From assembly GCA_038529355.1 (NCBI GenBank), contig JBCBDU010000014.1, positions 5,196 to 69,195 of the forward strand: DNA of 64,000 bases. Direction: 5' to 3'. Shown piece after piece: positions 9,359 through 18,797 of the stretch. The translations under genes were made by a program, and so were the position numbers. This stretch comes from CALBPI01 sp038529355. GTDB taxonomy: Bacteria; Pseudomonadota; Gammaproteobacteria; Steroidobacterales; Woeseiaceae. Each line of letters begins with the position of its first letter. Within the stretch, counting starts at the first letter, position 1. Below the pieces are notes generated by a model. It saw only the letters and a list, made by a program, of their open reading frames with translations. It was not told the origin of the DNA and ran no database searches.

Positions 9359-9382
9359 GGTCAATGGTGGTCAATGTAGAAT
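9359..9382 (+). promoter_or_regulatory. Direct repeat plus -10-like box upstream of the P450 operon
   Basis: GGTCAATG occurs at 9359-9366 and again at 9369-9376, a spacing of 10 bases (one helical turn), directly followed by TAGAAT (9377-9382), which resembles a -10 element. It lies in the gap between the divergent acyltransferase and P450 genes. The repeat is seen directly; its role as an activator or repressor site is inference. Confidence 0.3.
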
Positions 9383-9426
9383 ACAGAGCTATGTTGAACT
9401 TGCGCCAACCGGGCTGACGAGCCTGT

Positions 9427-10734
9427 ATGTCACAGCCAGCCACATGGCCGCCCGGGCCGCAGCAGACGATCCCGCTCGGCATCAATGAAGCGACGCTCGA
9501 TGCGTTGCGTCAGGTGTCTGATGCATTTGGTGACATTGCGCATATCCCGCAACCGAACGATCGCCACGCGGTGTTGGTCAGCGATCCGGCGCTGATTCGT
9601 CAGGTGCTGGTGCGCAAGCACGGCCAATATCGCAAGGGGCGCGGTTTTGAGCGGGTCAAGATGCTGCTGGGTAATGGCCTGATCGTCAGCGACGGCGATA
9701 CGTGGCGGCGCTCGCGCACAATGATCCAGCCGGCGTTCAAGCCGCGCCTGATTCACCGATTGACAGCCCACATGCGCGAGTGCGCCCACCGACGTATTGC
9801 TCGCTGGGCGGCGGTTGCTGACGCCGGCGAGCTGCTAAACGTTACGCGCGAGACCAGCGACTTTGCGCTGGAGCTGATCCTGATCAGCATTTTTGGCAAT
9901 GATGTTGATCCGCAAACGGCTGTTGCCGAGGACGGGCTGTTCGCGTTTTTGGCACCACACGCCGCTCGTGACCTGGAAATGGTCAAGCGCGTACGCGAGC
10001 TGCGCGCATGGATACTCGCGTTGATTGAGCGCCGCCGCAGCCAACCGTCGGACGACGATGATTTTCTCAATGCGTATCTCGCTGCGACTGACAAAAATGG
10101 TGAGCCGTTTTCCGACAAGCAGTTGCTCGACGAGATGATTACGCTGATCGTCGCCGGTTTCGAAACGTCGGCGAATACGCTGAACTGGATGTGGTATCTG
10201 GTGGCCGGACATGCCGACGTCGAACGTGGATTGCTCGAAGAGATTGCGCGTGTCCGTGACGGTGAGGCCGCATCCGATTCAGACGCGGCGACAGCGATGC
10301 GCTATACCCAATATGTACTGGAAGAGACGCTGCGGTTGTATCCGCCCGTCTGGTTGTTTACGCGTCAGGCACTGGCGGGTGAGGTGCTGGGCGACTTTGC
10401 GATTGCCGAGGGTACCGATATCTATCTGTCGCCCTATCTGGTGCACCGCGACACGCGACACTGGTCAAAGCCGGCGGCGTTTGACCCGGCGCGTTTTGAG
10501 CGCGAGACTGGCAGCGGTGCGCCGGCAGCATTTTTTCCATTTTCGCTGGGGCCACGCCGGTGTATCGGTGAGTACTTTTCGTTTCTGGAAATGAAGATGC
10601 ACATCCTGACGTTGTTGCCGCAGTTTTCGCTGCGTCGCATCAGCGACGCCGAACCGGCCTGCGAATACGCGATCAACTTGCGTGCACAAGGCGATATCTA
10701 TCTCAAACCCGAGCGAAGGGAGACTTCGAGTTGA
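9427..10734 (+). CDS. Cytochrome P450
   Basis: 435-residue soluble haem-thiolate monooxygenase. It has the I-helix oxygen-activation motif AGFETSAN (about 242-249), the K-helix EETLR (ExxR, about 299-303) and the haem-ligand loop FSLGPRRCIGE with Cys about 379. Overall look is CYP102/CYP4-like, a group that often acts on fatty acids. No fused reductase and no ferredoxin gene lies next to it, so electrons must come from elsewhere. It overlaps the FAAL gene by 4 bases (start TTG within the TTGA junction), pointing to coupled translation and a shared pathway, possibly oxidation of an ACP-bound or free fatty acyl chain. Confidence 0.95.
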   Translation: MSQPATWPPGPQQTIPLGINEATLDALRQVSDAFGDIAHIPQPNDRHAVLVSDPALIRQVLVRKHGQYRKGRGFERVKMLLGNGLIVSDGDTWRRSRTMIQPAFKPRLIHRLTAHMRECAHRRIARWAAVADAGELLNVTRETSDFALELILISIFGNDVDPQTAVAEDGLFAFLAPHAARDLEMVKRVRELRAWILALIERRRSQPSDDDDFLNAYLAATDKNGEPFSDKQLLDEMITLIVAGFETSANTLNWMWYLVAGHADVERGLLEEIARVRDGEAASDSDAATAMRYTQYVLEETLRLYPPVWLFTRQALAGEVLGDFAIAEGTDIYLSPYLVHRDTRHWSKPAAFDPARFERETGSGAPAAFFPFSLGPRRCIGEYFSFLEMKMHILTLLPQFSLRRISDAEPACEYAINLRAQGDIYLKPERRETSS

Positions 10735-12686
10735 AACGCTACGACACGCTCAGTGATGTGTTGTTGGACGCGCGCATGCGCGACCAGCAGATCCGCTTTA
10801 TCGACGGCGAAAAAGACGTCAGTGAGCTTTCAACCAAGCAATTGTATGACGCTGCGATGGCGTTGTTACATGTATTGCAACAGCGTGGCATGCAGCCGGG
10901 CGATGAATTGGTGATTTTCACCAAATCCAATCGTCAGTTTGCAGTCGCGTTCTGGGCTGCGGTGCTCGGCGGCATTGTGCCGGTGCCGGTTGCTGTGGGC
11001 ATCTCGGATGAACACCGGTTCAAATTGTTCAGAATCCTCTCGCAACTAGCGCGACCACAATTGCTGACCGAGCCGGATTTGCAGGCTCGACTTATTGATT
11101 TTGCCAAAGCGCATGACAACGCAACGATGGCCGAATTGCTGGCGAACCGAACACTGCTTACGGATACGCATGCCGGCGCACTGGCCGGTCAGCTAGCCAC
11201 GCCCGGTAGTGACGATATCGCATTCATTCAGTACTCATCGGGTTCAACCGGCGATCCGAAGGGTGTGTGCCTGACCCATGCCAACGTGTGCACCAACATT
11301 CGCGCGATCGTCGACGGTGCGGGCTGGCACGCACAGGATCGTGCGTTGAGCTGGATGCCACTGACCCACGACATGGGGTTGATTGGCTATCACCTGAGCG
11401 TGCTCGCTGCCGGCATGGATCACGCAATCATGGATACGTCAGCGTTTGTGCGCCGGCCATTGCTGTGGATGATCAAGGCCAGTGAGCTGCGCGCAACGCA
11501 ATTGTGTTCGCCTAATTTCGGTTACAAGCACTTCCTGAAACTGTATGAGCGCAAGGGGTTACCCGACGGCATTGACTTGTCGAACGTCAAGTTGATCCTG
11601 AATGGCGCCGAACCGATCTCGGTGGATTTGTGCGAGCGCTTTCTGGACGCGTTGGCGCCATACGGGTTGCGCCGGGAGACTATGTTCCCCGTTTACGGCA
11701 TGGCCGAGGCAACCGTTGGCGTGTCGATGGGTACGCCGGGCACGCCCTACCAGGCGATCAGTGTCGATCGACATCACCTGGCGATCGCAGAGCAGTCTCG
11801 CACGGTCGTGCCTGAACATCCGGATGCAGTGCAGTTCGTCAATGTCGGTCGTGCGATTCGCGATGTCGAGATTCGTATTGTGGATGATGCGGATGCAATG
11901 GTTGGCGATCGGGTCGTCGGGCACATTCAGTTGCGCGGCGGTAGCATAACCGAACGTATCTATCGTGATCCGCAGACGACGGCCGGGCTGTTTACCGACG
12001 ATCACTGGCTGCGCACCGGTGACTGCGGCATGTTCGTCGATCAGGACTTGTTCATTACCGGTCGGCAAAAAGACTTAATCATTCTGAACGGTCAGAACTA
12101 CTATCCGCATGATCTTGAGATGATGCTCGAGCAGATCGACGGATTGGAGCTTGGTAAGGTTGTCGTCGCCGGTGCCGGCGTTGATGCCGCGAACGACACC
12201 GAGTCCTTACTCGTGTTTGTACTGCATCGCGGTGAGCCGCAGGATATTGCACCGCTGGCAGTGCAAATCCGGCAACGTCTGGGTGAGGCAGCCGGTATCG
12301 AAGTGGATCACGTTGTTCCAGTTAGTCGTATTCCGAAGACGACCAGCGGCAAAGTTCAGCGGCGGTTACTCGTCGATGAGTTCATTGCCGGAGACTATGC
12401 GCAAGCAATTGCCGTGCTGATGCCGGCCTCTGACGCTGCCCCGGTTGCCGAAGAGACGGACGCCTTGCTGGCCGGCTTGCTGGCGATATGCAACGAGTTT
12501 TCGGCCGGTGTAGCGATTGGCCCGGACGACAATCTGTTTGAGGTCGGTGTGAGCTCGTTGACGTTGTCCGAGATCGTGCTTGGCATTGATGAAAAGTATC
12601 CGGGCATGCTGGATATCAGTGATTTGTTTGACGTACCCACCGTGCGCGACATTGCGACGTTTCTGCGTGACAAAGGTGCCGCTTGA
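10731..12686 (+). CDS. Fatty acyl-AMP ligase with C-terminal acyl carrier domain
   Basis: 651-residue adenylate-forming enzyme. YSSGSTGDPKG (about 168) is the P-loop; SWMPLTHDMGLIG and GRQKDLIILNGQNYYPHDLE are hallmarks of FAALs rather than CoA ligases; PKTTSGKVQRR carries the C-terminal catalytic Lys. A carrier-protein domain follows (about 570-650) with the phosphopantetheine site GVSSL (about 606-610). It should activate a fatty acid as acyl-AMP and load it on its own ACP. The start is TTG 10731, supported by a purine-rich AAGGGAG about 9 bases upstream and by overlap with the P450 stop. No NRPS or PKS follows in the window, so the fate of the acyl-ACP is open. Confidence 0.93.
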   Translation: MKRYDTLSDVLLDARMRDQQIRFIDGEKDVSELSTKQLYDAAMALLHVLQQRGMQPGDELVIFTKSNRQFAVAFWAAVLGGIVPVPVAVGISDEHRFKLFRILSQLARPQLLTEPDLQARLIDFAKAHDNATMAELLANRTLLTDTHAGALAGQLATPGSDDIAFIQYSSGSTGDPKGVCLTHANVCTNIRAIVDGAGWHAQDRALSWMPLTHDMGLIGYHLSVLAAGMDHAIMDTSAFVRRPLLWMIKASELRATQLCSPNFGYKHFLKLYERKGLPDGIDLSNVKLILNGAEPISVDLCERFLDALAPYGLRRETMFPVYGMAEATVGVSMGTPGTPYQAISVDRHHLAIAEQSRTVVPEHPDAVQFVNVGRAIRDVEIRIVDDADAMVGDRVVGHIQLRGGSITERIYRDPQTTAGLFTDDHWLRTGDCGMFVDQDLFITGRQKDLIILNGQNYYPHDLEMMLEQIDGLELGKVVVAGAGVDAANDTESLLVFVLHRGEPQDIAPLAVQIRQRLGEAAGIEVDHVVPVSRIPKTTSGKVQRRLLVDEFIAGDYAQAIAVLMPASDAAPVAEETDALLAGLLAICNEFSAGVAIGPDDNLFEVGVSSLTLSEIVLGIDEKYPGMLDISDLFDVPTVRDIATFLRDKGAA

Positions 12687-13636
12687 TGCGCGCGTGGGTT
12701 GTCTGCGCGGCTGCATTGCTTGCCGCGTGCCAGCATCACGTGCCGCAAAGCGAGTCAGCGCTGGCCAGTTTTTGTGACCGCTTGCCGCGACCGGAGTATG
12801 CGGCCTGGCCGCGCCATCCGGCCAGTGACGACTGGTTTGAGGTCTATGAAGTCGCGCCGGCGACGTTCGCCATTTACGAGCCGTGGCAGTGGCAGGAAGT
12901 GATCTCGTATTTGATGATCGGTGCCGAGCGCAGTTTGCTGTTCGATACCGGCAATGGCATCGGTGACATTGCAGCTGTGGTGGACCGGCTGACATCACTG
13001 CCGGTGACCGTGATCAATTCGCACAGCCACATCGACCACATCGGTGGCAACCATCAATTTTCCGATATCGCCAGCGTGGACACAGCGTTTTCGCGCACCC
13101 GCGCGCACGGCGTCGCTGATGAGAGTGTGCTTGCCGAAGTGTCGGAGGCAGCGCTGTGCCGTGGGTTGCCGGCCGGGGTTGATGCAAGCAGGCATCGCAT
13201 CGAGCCATTCACGGCTGTTCGAGCCATTGCAGACGGCGACGTGATCGATATCGGTGCGCGTGAGTTCCATGTGTTGTTGATCCCCGGCCATACCGACGAT
13301 TCGATTGCACTGCATGAGCCGGGCAGCGGTTTGCTCTGGACCGGCGATAGCTTTTACGCAGGACCGATCTGGTTGTTTGCGCCCGAGACGGATACGGACG
13401 CTTACTATGCGTCATTGCAGCGACTGGCGGCACTGGTGCCCGATTTACGCGCTCTGCTGCCCGCGCACAACACGCCTTGGGTTACACCAGCGCGACTGAC
13501 ACAAGCCGTCGCTGCGTTCGAGCAGATGATGGCAGGCGGGATGCAGCCGGTGCCTGCATGGGACGATGCCGTGACCTACGAGTTCGAAGGTTTCGGTTTC
13601 CTGATCCGCAAAGACCTGGTGCCTGGCGCGCAATAA
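12686..13636 (+). CDS. Metallo-beta-lactamase-fold lipoprotein hydrolase
   Basis: 316 residues. A short signal peptide with lipobox LLAAC anchors the protein as a lipoprotein, followed by an MBL domain with HSHIDH (HxHxDH, near residue 113), GHTDDS, LLWTGDSFY and a final PAHNTP His. Two metal ions and a hydrolase activity are expected; the substrate could be an ester, thioester or lactone. ATG 12686 overlaps the FAAL stop (TGATG); the TTG three bases upstream is less likely. It completes the P450-FAAL operon, so thioester or lactone release of the oxidised product is a reasonable guess, not a demonstrated role. Confidence 0.88.
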   Translation: MRAWVVCAAALLAACQHHVPQSESALASFCDRLPRPEYAAWPRHPASDDWFEVYEVAPATFAIYEPWQWQEVISYLMIGAERSLLFDTGNGIGDIAAVVDRLTSLPVTVINSHSHIDHIGGNHQFSDIASVDTAFSRTRAHGVADESVLAEVSEAALCRGLPAGVDASRHRIEPFTAVRAIADGDVIDIGAREFHVLLIPGHTDDSIALHEPGSGLLWTGDSFYAGPIWLFAPETDTDAYYASLQRLAALVPDLRALLPAHNTPWVTPARLTQAVAAFEQMMAGGMQPVPAWDDAVTYEFEGFGFLIRKDLVPGAQ

Positions 13637-13701
13637 TTGCCCGCTGCTGTTGCCGGGCACGTTGCGTATACTCAGTGTTCATCGCAACGCCGGAGTACGA
13701 C

Positions 13702-15888
13702 ATGTATCGCTTATTGTTTGTTCTGTTCGCAGTGGCTGTCGTGGCCGCCTGTTCCAAGCACGCCGATCCAACGGATGCGTCCAATAACCAAACTACCGGA
13801 GCCAATGAGCCGATGACCCAAACCAGCGAAAGCAATGATCCGTACCTTTGGCTTGAGGAAGTTGAGGGTGACAAGGCGCTGGCATGGGTGCGCGAGCAGA
13901 ACGAACGCTCGCTTGGCGAGCTGACGGACAGCGCGCTGTATCAGGACAACCTTGCCAAGGCGACCGAGGTGTTAACGTCGGATGAGCGTATCCCGTATAG
14001 CTCGATTCGCGATGGTCTGGTGTACAACTTCTGGCAAGACACGACGCATGTGCGCGGTGTGTGGCGTCGTACAACGCTTGCCAGCTACCAGACCGACACT
14101 CCCGATTGGGAAACGGTGCTCGACATTGATGCACTGTCAAAAACCGAAGACAAGAACTGGGTCTACAAAGGCGTCGACTGTTTGCGGGTGTCCGGGCGCG
14201 ATCATAGTCTGTGTTTGATCTCTTTGTCCGACGGCGGCAAAGACGCGGTCGTTGTGCGTGAGTTTGATCTGGCCAGTAAGAAGTTTGTTGCTGACGGGTT
14301 TGTGACCCCCGAAGCGAAGCAGGGCACTGCATGGATTGATGCCGATACACTGGCGATCGGCACCGATTGGGGTGGTGACGGCAGCACGTTGACCGAGTCC
14401 GGCTATCCGGCAAGCGTACGCATCTGGCGTCGTGGTACGCCGCTTGAGAAAGCGGTCGAGCTGTTCACCGGCGACAAAACAGACGTCGGCACGTGGCCGT
14501 GGTCACAGGCAATGGACGATGGAAGACGCATCTACGGTGTTGTCGAAGCCGATACGTTCTTTACCCGCAAGATGTTCTGGGCGAACGGTGACGACGTCGT
14601 GCAAATTCCGTTGCCGGTAAAATCCACGATGGGCGATTTGTATGGCCGTTTGCAGTTCGTGACGCTGCAGCAGGACTGGGACGTGCCGGGGCAGGCACTG
14701 AGTTTTAAGTCCGGCGATTTGCTGGCGTTTGATATGCAAACGTTTATCGAAACGGGTGAATTGCCCGAGGTTGAACTTGTGTTCCGTGCCAACGAGCGCC
14801 AGGCTGTTAACGGAGTCGCTGTCGCGGACGGTGCTGCATTGTTGTCAATCAATGACAACGTGGTCAGCAAGCTGCTGAAGCTGCAGCGTGGTGACGATGG
14901 TTGGACGAGCGAGGACATTGCGCTGCCTGGGACGGGCAAAGCCAGCATCTATTTTGCCGACAAGGATTCGCAAACGGTCTTCCTGAACTATGAGGGTTTC
15001 CTGACGCCGGACAGTCTGTATCGCTACGATACCGAAGACGAATCGCTGACGCCGATCAAGGCATTACCGGCGCGCTTCGATACCAACGGTCTGGCAGTGC
15101 AACAATTCGAGGCGATGTCGAAAGATGGTACGCGCGTGCCGTACTTCATCGTCCACCGCGATGATCTGCCGATGGATGGTTCAACGCCAACACTGCTCTA
15201 CGGCTACGGCGGTTTCGAGATTTCACTGGGACCTACTTACTCCGGTGGCATTGGCAAGATGTGGCTCGAGCGCGGCGGTGCGTATGTGCTGGCTAACATT
15301 CGCGGTGGTGGTGAGTTCGGTCCGGCCTGGCATCAGGCAGGTCTGAAAGGCAACCGGCAGCGCGTCTACGACGACTTTATTGCTGTCGGTGAAGACTTGA
15401 TTAGCCGTCGTATTACCAGCAGCGATCATCTGGGCATCATGGGTGGCTCCAATGGCGGCTTGTTGATGGGCGTCATGATCACGCAACGACCGGATCTGTG
15501 GAACGCGGTGGTCATCCAGGTGCCGTTGCTCGATATGTTGCGCTACCACACACTGCTGGCGGGTGCCTCGTGGGTGGATGAGTATGGCAGTCCCGATGTG
15601 CCGGAAGAGCGCGCCTTCCTTGAGACGATTTCGCCGTATCACAATTTTGATGATGACGCGGATTACCCGACGCCATTGTTCGTCACATCGACGAAAGACG
15701 ACCGCGTGCATCCGGCGCACGCGCGCAAGATGGCACACAAGTTTCAGGCGGCCGAAAAACCGTTCCTGTACTACGAGAACATTGATGGGGGGCACTCGGC
15801 AGCAGCGGACCAGAAAGCGCGCGCACGGCGGACCGCATTGGAGTTCACGTATCTTGCCGAACAGCTTTTTGATGCCGTGCCCGAGTAA
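13702..15888 (+). CDS. Prolyl oligopeptidase family (S9A) lipoprotein
   Basis: 728-residue serine peptidase. ATG 13702 gives a signal peptide with lipobox VVAAC, so the enzyme is probably anchored facing the periplasm. The N-terminal seven-bladed propeller region starts at DPYLWLEEVEGDKALAWV (typical S9A). Catalytic residues are Ser583 in GGSNGG, Asp in KDDRVHP (about 666-667) and His698 in DGGHSA. Cleaves short proline-containing peptides by family analogy. A longer 5' frame exists but overlaps the MBL gene and is not needed. Separated from it by 65 bases, so it could be its own unit. Confidence 0.95.
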   Translation: MYRLLFVLFAVAVVAACSKHADPTDASNNQTTGANEPMTQTSESNDPYLWLEEVEGDKALAWVREQNERSLGELTDSALYQDNLAKATEVLTSDERIPYSSIRDGLVYNFWQDTTHVRGVWRRTTLASYQTDTPDWETVLDIDALSKTEDKNWVYKGVDCLRVSGRDHSLCLISLSDGGKDAVVVREFDLASKKFVADGFVTPEAKQGTAWIDADTLAIGTDWGGDGSTLTESGYPASVRIWRRGTPLEKAVELFTGDKTDVGTWPWSQAMDDGRRIYGVVEADTFFTRKMFWANGDDVVQIPLPVKSTMGDLYGRLQFVTLQQDWDVPGQALSFKSGDLLAFDMQTFIETGELPEVELVFRANERQAVNGVAVADGAALLSINDNVVSKLLKLQRGDDGWTSEDIALPGTGKASIYFADKDSQTVFLNYEGFLTPDSLYRYDTEDESLTPIKALPARFDTNGLAVQQFEAMSKDGTRVPYFIVHRDDLPMDGSTPTLLYGYGGFEISLGPTYSGGIGKMWLERGGAYVLANIRGGGEFGPAWHQAGLKGNRQRVYDDFIAVGEDLISRRITSSDHLGIMGGSNGGLLMGVMITQRPDLWNAVVIQVPLLDMLRYHTLLAGASWVDEYGSPDVPEERAFLETISPYHNFDDDADYPTPLFVTSTKDDRVHPAHARKMAHKFQAAEKPFLYYENIDGGHSAAADQKARARRTALEFTYLAEQLFDAVPE

Positions 15889-16053
15889 ATTGGTGCAGTC
15901 TATGGAGGCGATAGGTCGATTGGATCGATCAATTGTTCATACGCTGGAATAAAACGGCGCACCCTGCGGTCTTGTTAGGCGTTATTCCTGTGTTCACCGC
16001 AGTGTAAGATTCAAAGCGCACTGCGCTGAACCCATACAAAGAGGCTTTAGGTC

Positions 16054-16515
16054 ATGAAAAAATTTCTTCCGTGGATTCTGTTCCTGTTCCCTGTTTTTGT
16101 GTTCCTGCAATCGCTGCCGTTCAAGTTCAGCGGTGCCGCAGAGACGGTGTACATATTTGATACGCTTGGTGCGTGGTTTGGCAGCATTGGTCTGACCGCG
16201 ATTGCCGAGCCGTTCGCAAAATTTGGTGCTTACGGTGTCGGTTCGGTCGAGCTGGTCGCAAGCATCCTGCTGCTGATACCTGCCACGCGCCACTGGGGCG
16301 CATTGATCGGCGCAGGCGTGCTATCGGGCGCTATTTTCTTCCACTTATTCACGCCACTGGGCGTTTCGGTTGAGTTCCCGGGCGCTGCGGAAGGCGGCGA
16401 ACCTGCGTTGTTCGTCATGGCGGTGCTGGCGTGGAGTTGCCTCGTTGCGCTGGTGTTCATCCATCGCAAGCGCTACCCATTCGTGGGTGGCGCAGCCGAT
16501 CCGGCTATCGCTTGA
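16054..16515 (+). CDS. DoxX-like integral membrane protein
   Basis: 153 residues with four hydrophobic segments (about 4-22, 66-84, 88-108, 118-138), beginning MKKFLPWILFLFPVFVFLQS. Pattern and length fit the DoxX/DUF417-like family, whose function is mostly unknown. The sequence contains no catalytic motif. RBS-like AGGC lies upstream (AAAGAGGCTTTAGGTC before the ATG). The 3' end overlaps the convergent SDR gene by 11 bases. The preceding 165 bases hold no gene that I can support. Confidence 0.7.
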   Translation: MKKFLPWILFLFPVFVFLQSLPFKFSGAAETVYIFDTLGAWFGSIGLTAIAEPFAKFGAYGVGSVELVASILLLIPATRHWGALIGAGVLSGAIFFHLFTPLGVSVEFPGAAEGGEPALFVMAVLAWSCLVALVFIHRKRYPFVGGAADPAIA

Positions 16516-17287
16516 CGTTAGTCCCCAGCGCGGTGACGCGGCGCGAAAGCCACTTCGGCATCATTCGCATCGACGTCGTTAGCGCCGCGTAGGCAATGCC
16601 GGGCACTTTGACAGGATCACCGCGCATGCAGGCTTCGTAAGCGTCGGCGGCGACGCGTTCCGGTTTGAGCACCGCGATTTCGGGGATCACCGCTTTGCCG
16701 GCTGCGATTGGTCCACGCAACATGTTGGTGTCGGTGTAGCCGGGGCAAACGGCGGTCACGGTGACGTTCTTTTTAGCCAGTTCCAGCGAGAGTGATTCGC
16801 TGAATGACAACACATAGGCTTTGGTGGCGGCATAGACCGCAAGGCTTGGTAGCGGTTGGAAGGCCGCCACGGATGCAATGTTTAGCACCTTGCCCGAACC
16901 GCGCTCGACCATCGGCGGTATGAACGTGCGACACAAAGCCGTTAATGCCACGATGTTCAGCGTCAGCATGTTCGCGATGGCGGCCTCATCCATGTGCTTG
17001 AAGCTACCGGATGTCAGTGAGCCGGCATTGTTGACCAACACGTCGATAGGTTGCTGACTGAGTGCTTTGCCAAGTGTTTGCGCGGCGTTTGCCTTGGTCA
17101 GATCGGTGGCGTGGACGATCACGTCGATACCGTAGGCCGCGCGCAGCCGTTCGGCATGCTCTTGCAAGGCTGCCTCGCTGCGTGCGACGAGCACCAGGTT
17201 GTGCCCCTGTTCGGCAAATGCTTCGGCGATGTGTTGCCCGATGCCTGCCGAGGCGCCGGTGATCAGAGTATTCAGCGGTTGGGACAT
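16505..17287 (-). CDS. Short-chain dehydrogenase/reductase
   Basis: 260-residue SDR. TGASAGIG (N-terminal Rossmann glycine motif, about 9-16), NNAG (about 87) and Ser...YAATK (about 155-159) are all present, so a working NAD(P)-dependent oxidoreductase is expected. The sequence resembles the DltE-like 'classical' group; the substrate is unknown. ATG 17287 (MSQPLNTLITGASAG) is chosen because it places the glycine motif at the usual distance; the frame extends 16 codons upstream without support. It diverges from the FAD enzyme with 96 bases between. Confidence 0.9.
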   Translation of the reverse strand: MSQPLNTLITGASAGIGQHIAEAFAEQGHNLVLVARSEAALQEHAERLRAAYGIDVIVHATDLTKANAAQTLGKALSQQPIDVLVNNAGSLTSGSFKHMDEAAIANMLTLNIVALTALCRTFIPPMVERGSGKVLNIASVAAFQPLPSLAVYAATKAYVLSFSESLSLELAKKNVTVTAVCPGYTDTNMLRGPIAAGKAVIPEIAVLKPERVAADAYEACMRGDPVKVPGIAYAALTTSMRMMPKWLSRRVTALGTNVKR

Positions 17288-17383
17288 GTTGCTACTCGCG
17301 TGTCGTTTGCTCCAGTCTACGTGCTCGTGCAGCATATTGCGCTACACTTGCAGTCTGGTTTAACAGCAAACAAGGCGAGCATT

Positions 17384-18781
17384 GTGCAGACTCTGGAAAC
17401 CGATTACCTGATCGTTGGCAGCGGTGCTGTCGGCATGGCTTTTGCTGATATTTTGCTCGATGAAACTGATGCCGACATCGTGTTGGTCGACAGACATGAC
17501 CAGCCCGGTGGACACTGGAACGATGCCTATCCGTTTGTCACGTTGCACCAACCGTCGTCATTTTACGGCGTCAGTTCGCGCGAACTGAGTCGCGGTCGCA
17601 ACGATACGGTCGGACTCAACAAAGGTCTCGGCGAGCTTGCGTCGGGTGCTGCGGTGCGTGCGTATTTCGATGATGTGATGCGCGATAAATTCCTGCCTTC
17701 CGGCCGCGTGCGTTACTTCCCGATGAGTGAGTACACCGGTGACGGCAGGTTTCATTCGTTGACGACGGGCGAGCAATTTAGCGTCGATGTTCAACGCAAG
17801 ACGGTCGATTGCAGCTACCTGAACACGACCGTGCCGTCGACGCATACGCCCAGTTTCACCGTTGCCGATGGCGTGCGCTTCATGCCGCTGAACGATTTGC
17901 CGCGCATGGGTACCCCACCAGCCGGTTATGTTGTGATTGGTGGTGGCAAGACAGGTATTGATGCCTGTTTGTGGTTACTCGAGCGCGGCGTCGATCCGGA
18001 TGCCATTCGCTGGATCATGTCGCGTGATGCGTGGCTCATTAATCGCCGCAACACGCAGTCCGCGCCGGAGTTTTTCGACTATACGATTGGCGCGCAGGCC
18101 GATCAGATGCAGGCGATCGCCGAGGCCAGTGATCTGGATGATCTGTTCGCACGCCTAGAGCGTGCCGAAGTCATGGTGCGTATCGATCCGTCGGTGCAAC
18201 CTACCATGTTCCATGGCGCAACGATCAGCGAGCTGGAACTCGCCGCACTGCGCCGCATTAAGAATATCGTGCGATTGGGTCGGGTCAGTGCGATTGAGCA
18301 TGATCGTATTGTGCTTGCACAGGGCGAAATTCCGACCGGCCCGGATCAGTTACATATCGATTGCTCGGCCAGTGCGATCACCAACCTCGAAATCAAGCCG
18401 GTATTCGATGGTGATGTCATCACCCCGCAGACCGTGCGCAGCTATCAGCCGGTGTTCAGCGCCGCATTTATTGCGCACGTCGAGGCGGCCTATGATGACG
18501 ATGGGGTGAAGCAAGAGTTGTGTCAGGTTGTGCCGTTGCCGAACCACGTCGCGGACTGGCCGCGCATGACGGCTGCGTTCATGATGAACCAGTACCGTTG
18601 GTCGCAAGACAAGGAGCTGCGCCAATGGCTGCGTGGCAATCGGCTGGACGGATTCAGTCAGCTTGTCGCCAGTGTCGGTAAGCAGGACGAACAAAAACAG
18701 GCAATCGTGCAACGCATGCGCAGCTACATGATGCCGGCGATGGCTAACCTGCAGAAAATGATCGCTGAGCTTGCTGCCTGA
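17384..18781 (+). CDS. FAD/NAD(P)-binding oxidoreductase
   Basis: 465-residue flavoprotein. N-terminal FAD Rossmann motif VGSGAVGMAF (about 11-20), VDRHDQPGGHWNDAYPF, and a second dinucleotide motif VIGGGKTGIDA (about 185) resemble Baeyer-Villiger or flavin monooxygenases, but the FMO fingerprint is not evident. GTG 17384 is the first start that gives a normal N-terminus (MQTLETDYLIVGSG); the frame continues upstream through the divergent SDR gene and that part is spurious. It runs tail to tail with the Rieske-ThDP gene with a 16-base gap. Substrate unknown. Confidence 0.82.
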   Translation: MQTLETDYLIVGSGAVGMAFADILLDETDADIVLVDRHDQPGGHWNDAYPFVTLHQPSSFYGVSSRELSRGRNDTVGLNKGLGELASGAAVRAYFDDVMRDKFLPSGRVRYFPMSEYTGDGRFHSLTTGEQFSVDVQRKTVDCSYLNTTVPSTHTPSFTVADGVRFMPLNDLPRMGTPPAGYVVIGGGKTGIDACLWLLERGVDPDAIRWIMSRDAWLINRRNTQSAPEFFDYTIGAQADQMQAIAEASDLDDLFARLERAEVMVRIDPSVQPTMFHGATISELELAALRRIKNIVRLGRVSAIEHDRIVLAQGEIPTGPDQLHIDCSASAITNLEIKPVFDGDVITPQTVRSYQPVFSAAFIAHVEAAYDDDGVKQELCQVVPLPNHVADWPRMTAAFMMNQYRWSQDKELRQWLRGNRLDGFSQLVASVGKQDEQKQAIVQRMRSYMMPAMANLQKMIAELAA

Positions 18782-18797
18782 AATACGCGCTTTGGGT

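Noticed and set aside
17051..17383. 5' extension of the FAD oxidoreductase frame
   Set aside because: It runs over the divergent SDR gene and carries no FAD-enzyme features; GTG 17384 gives the normal N-terminus.
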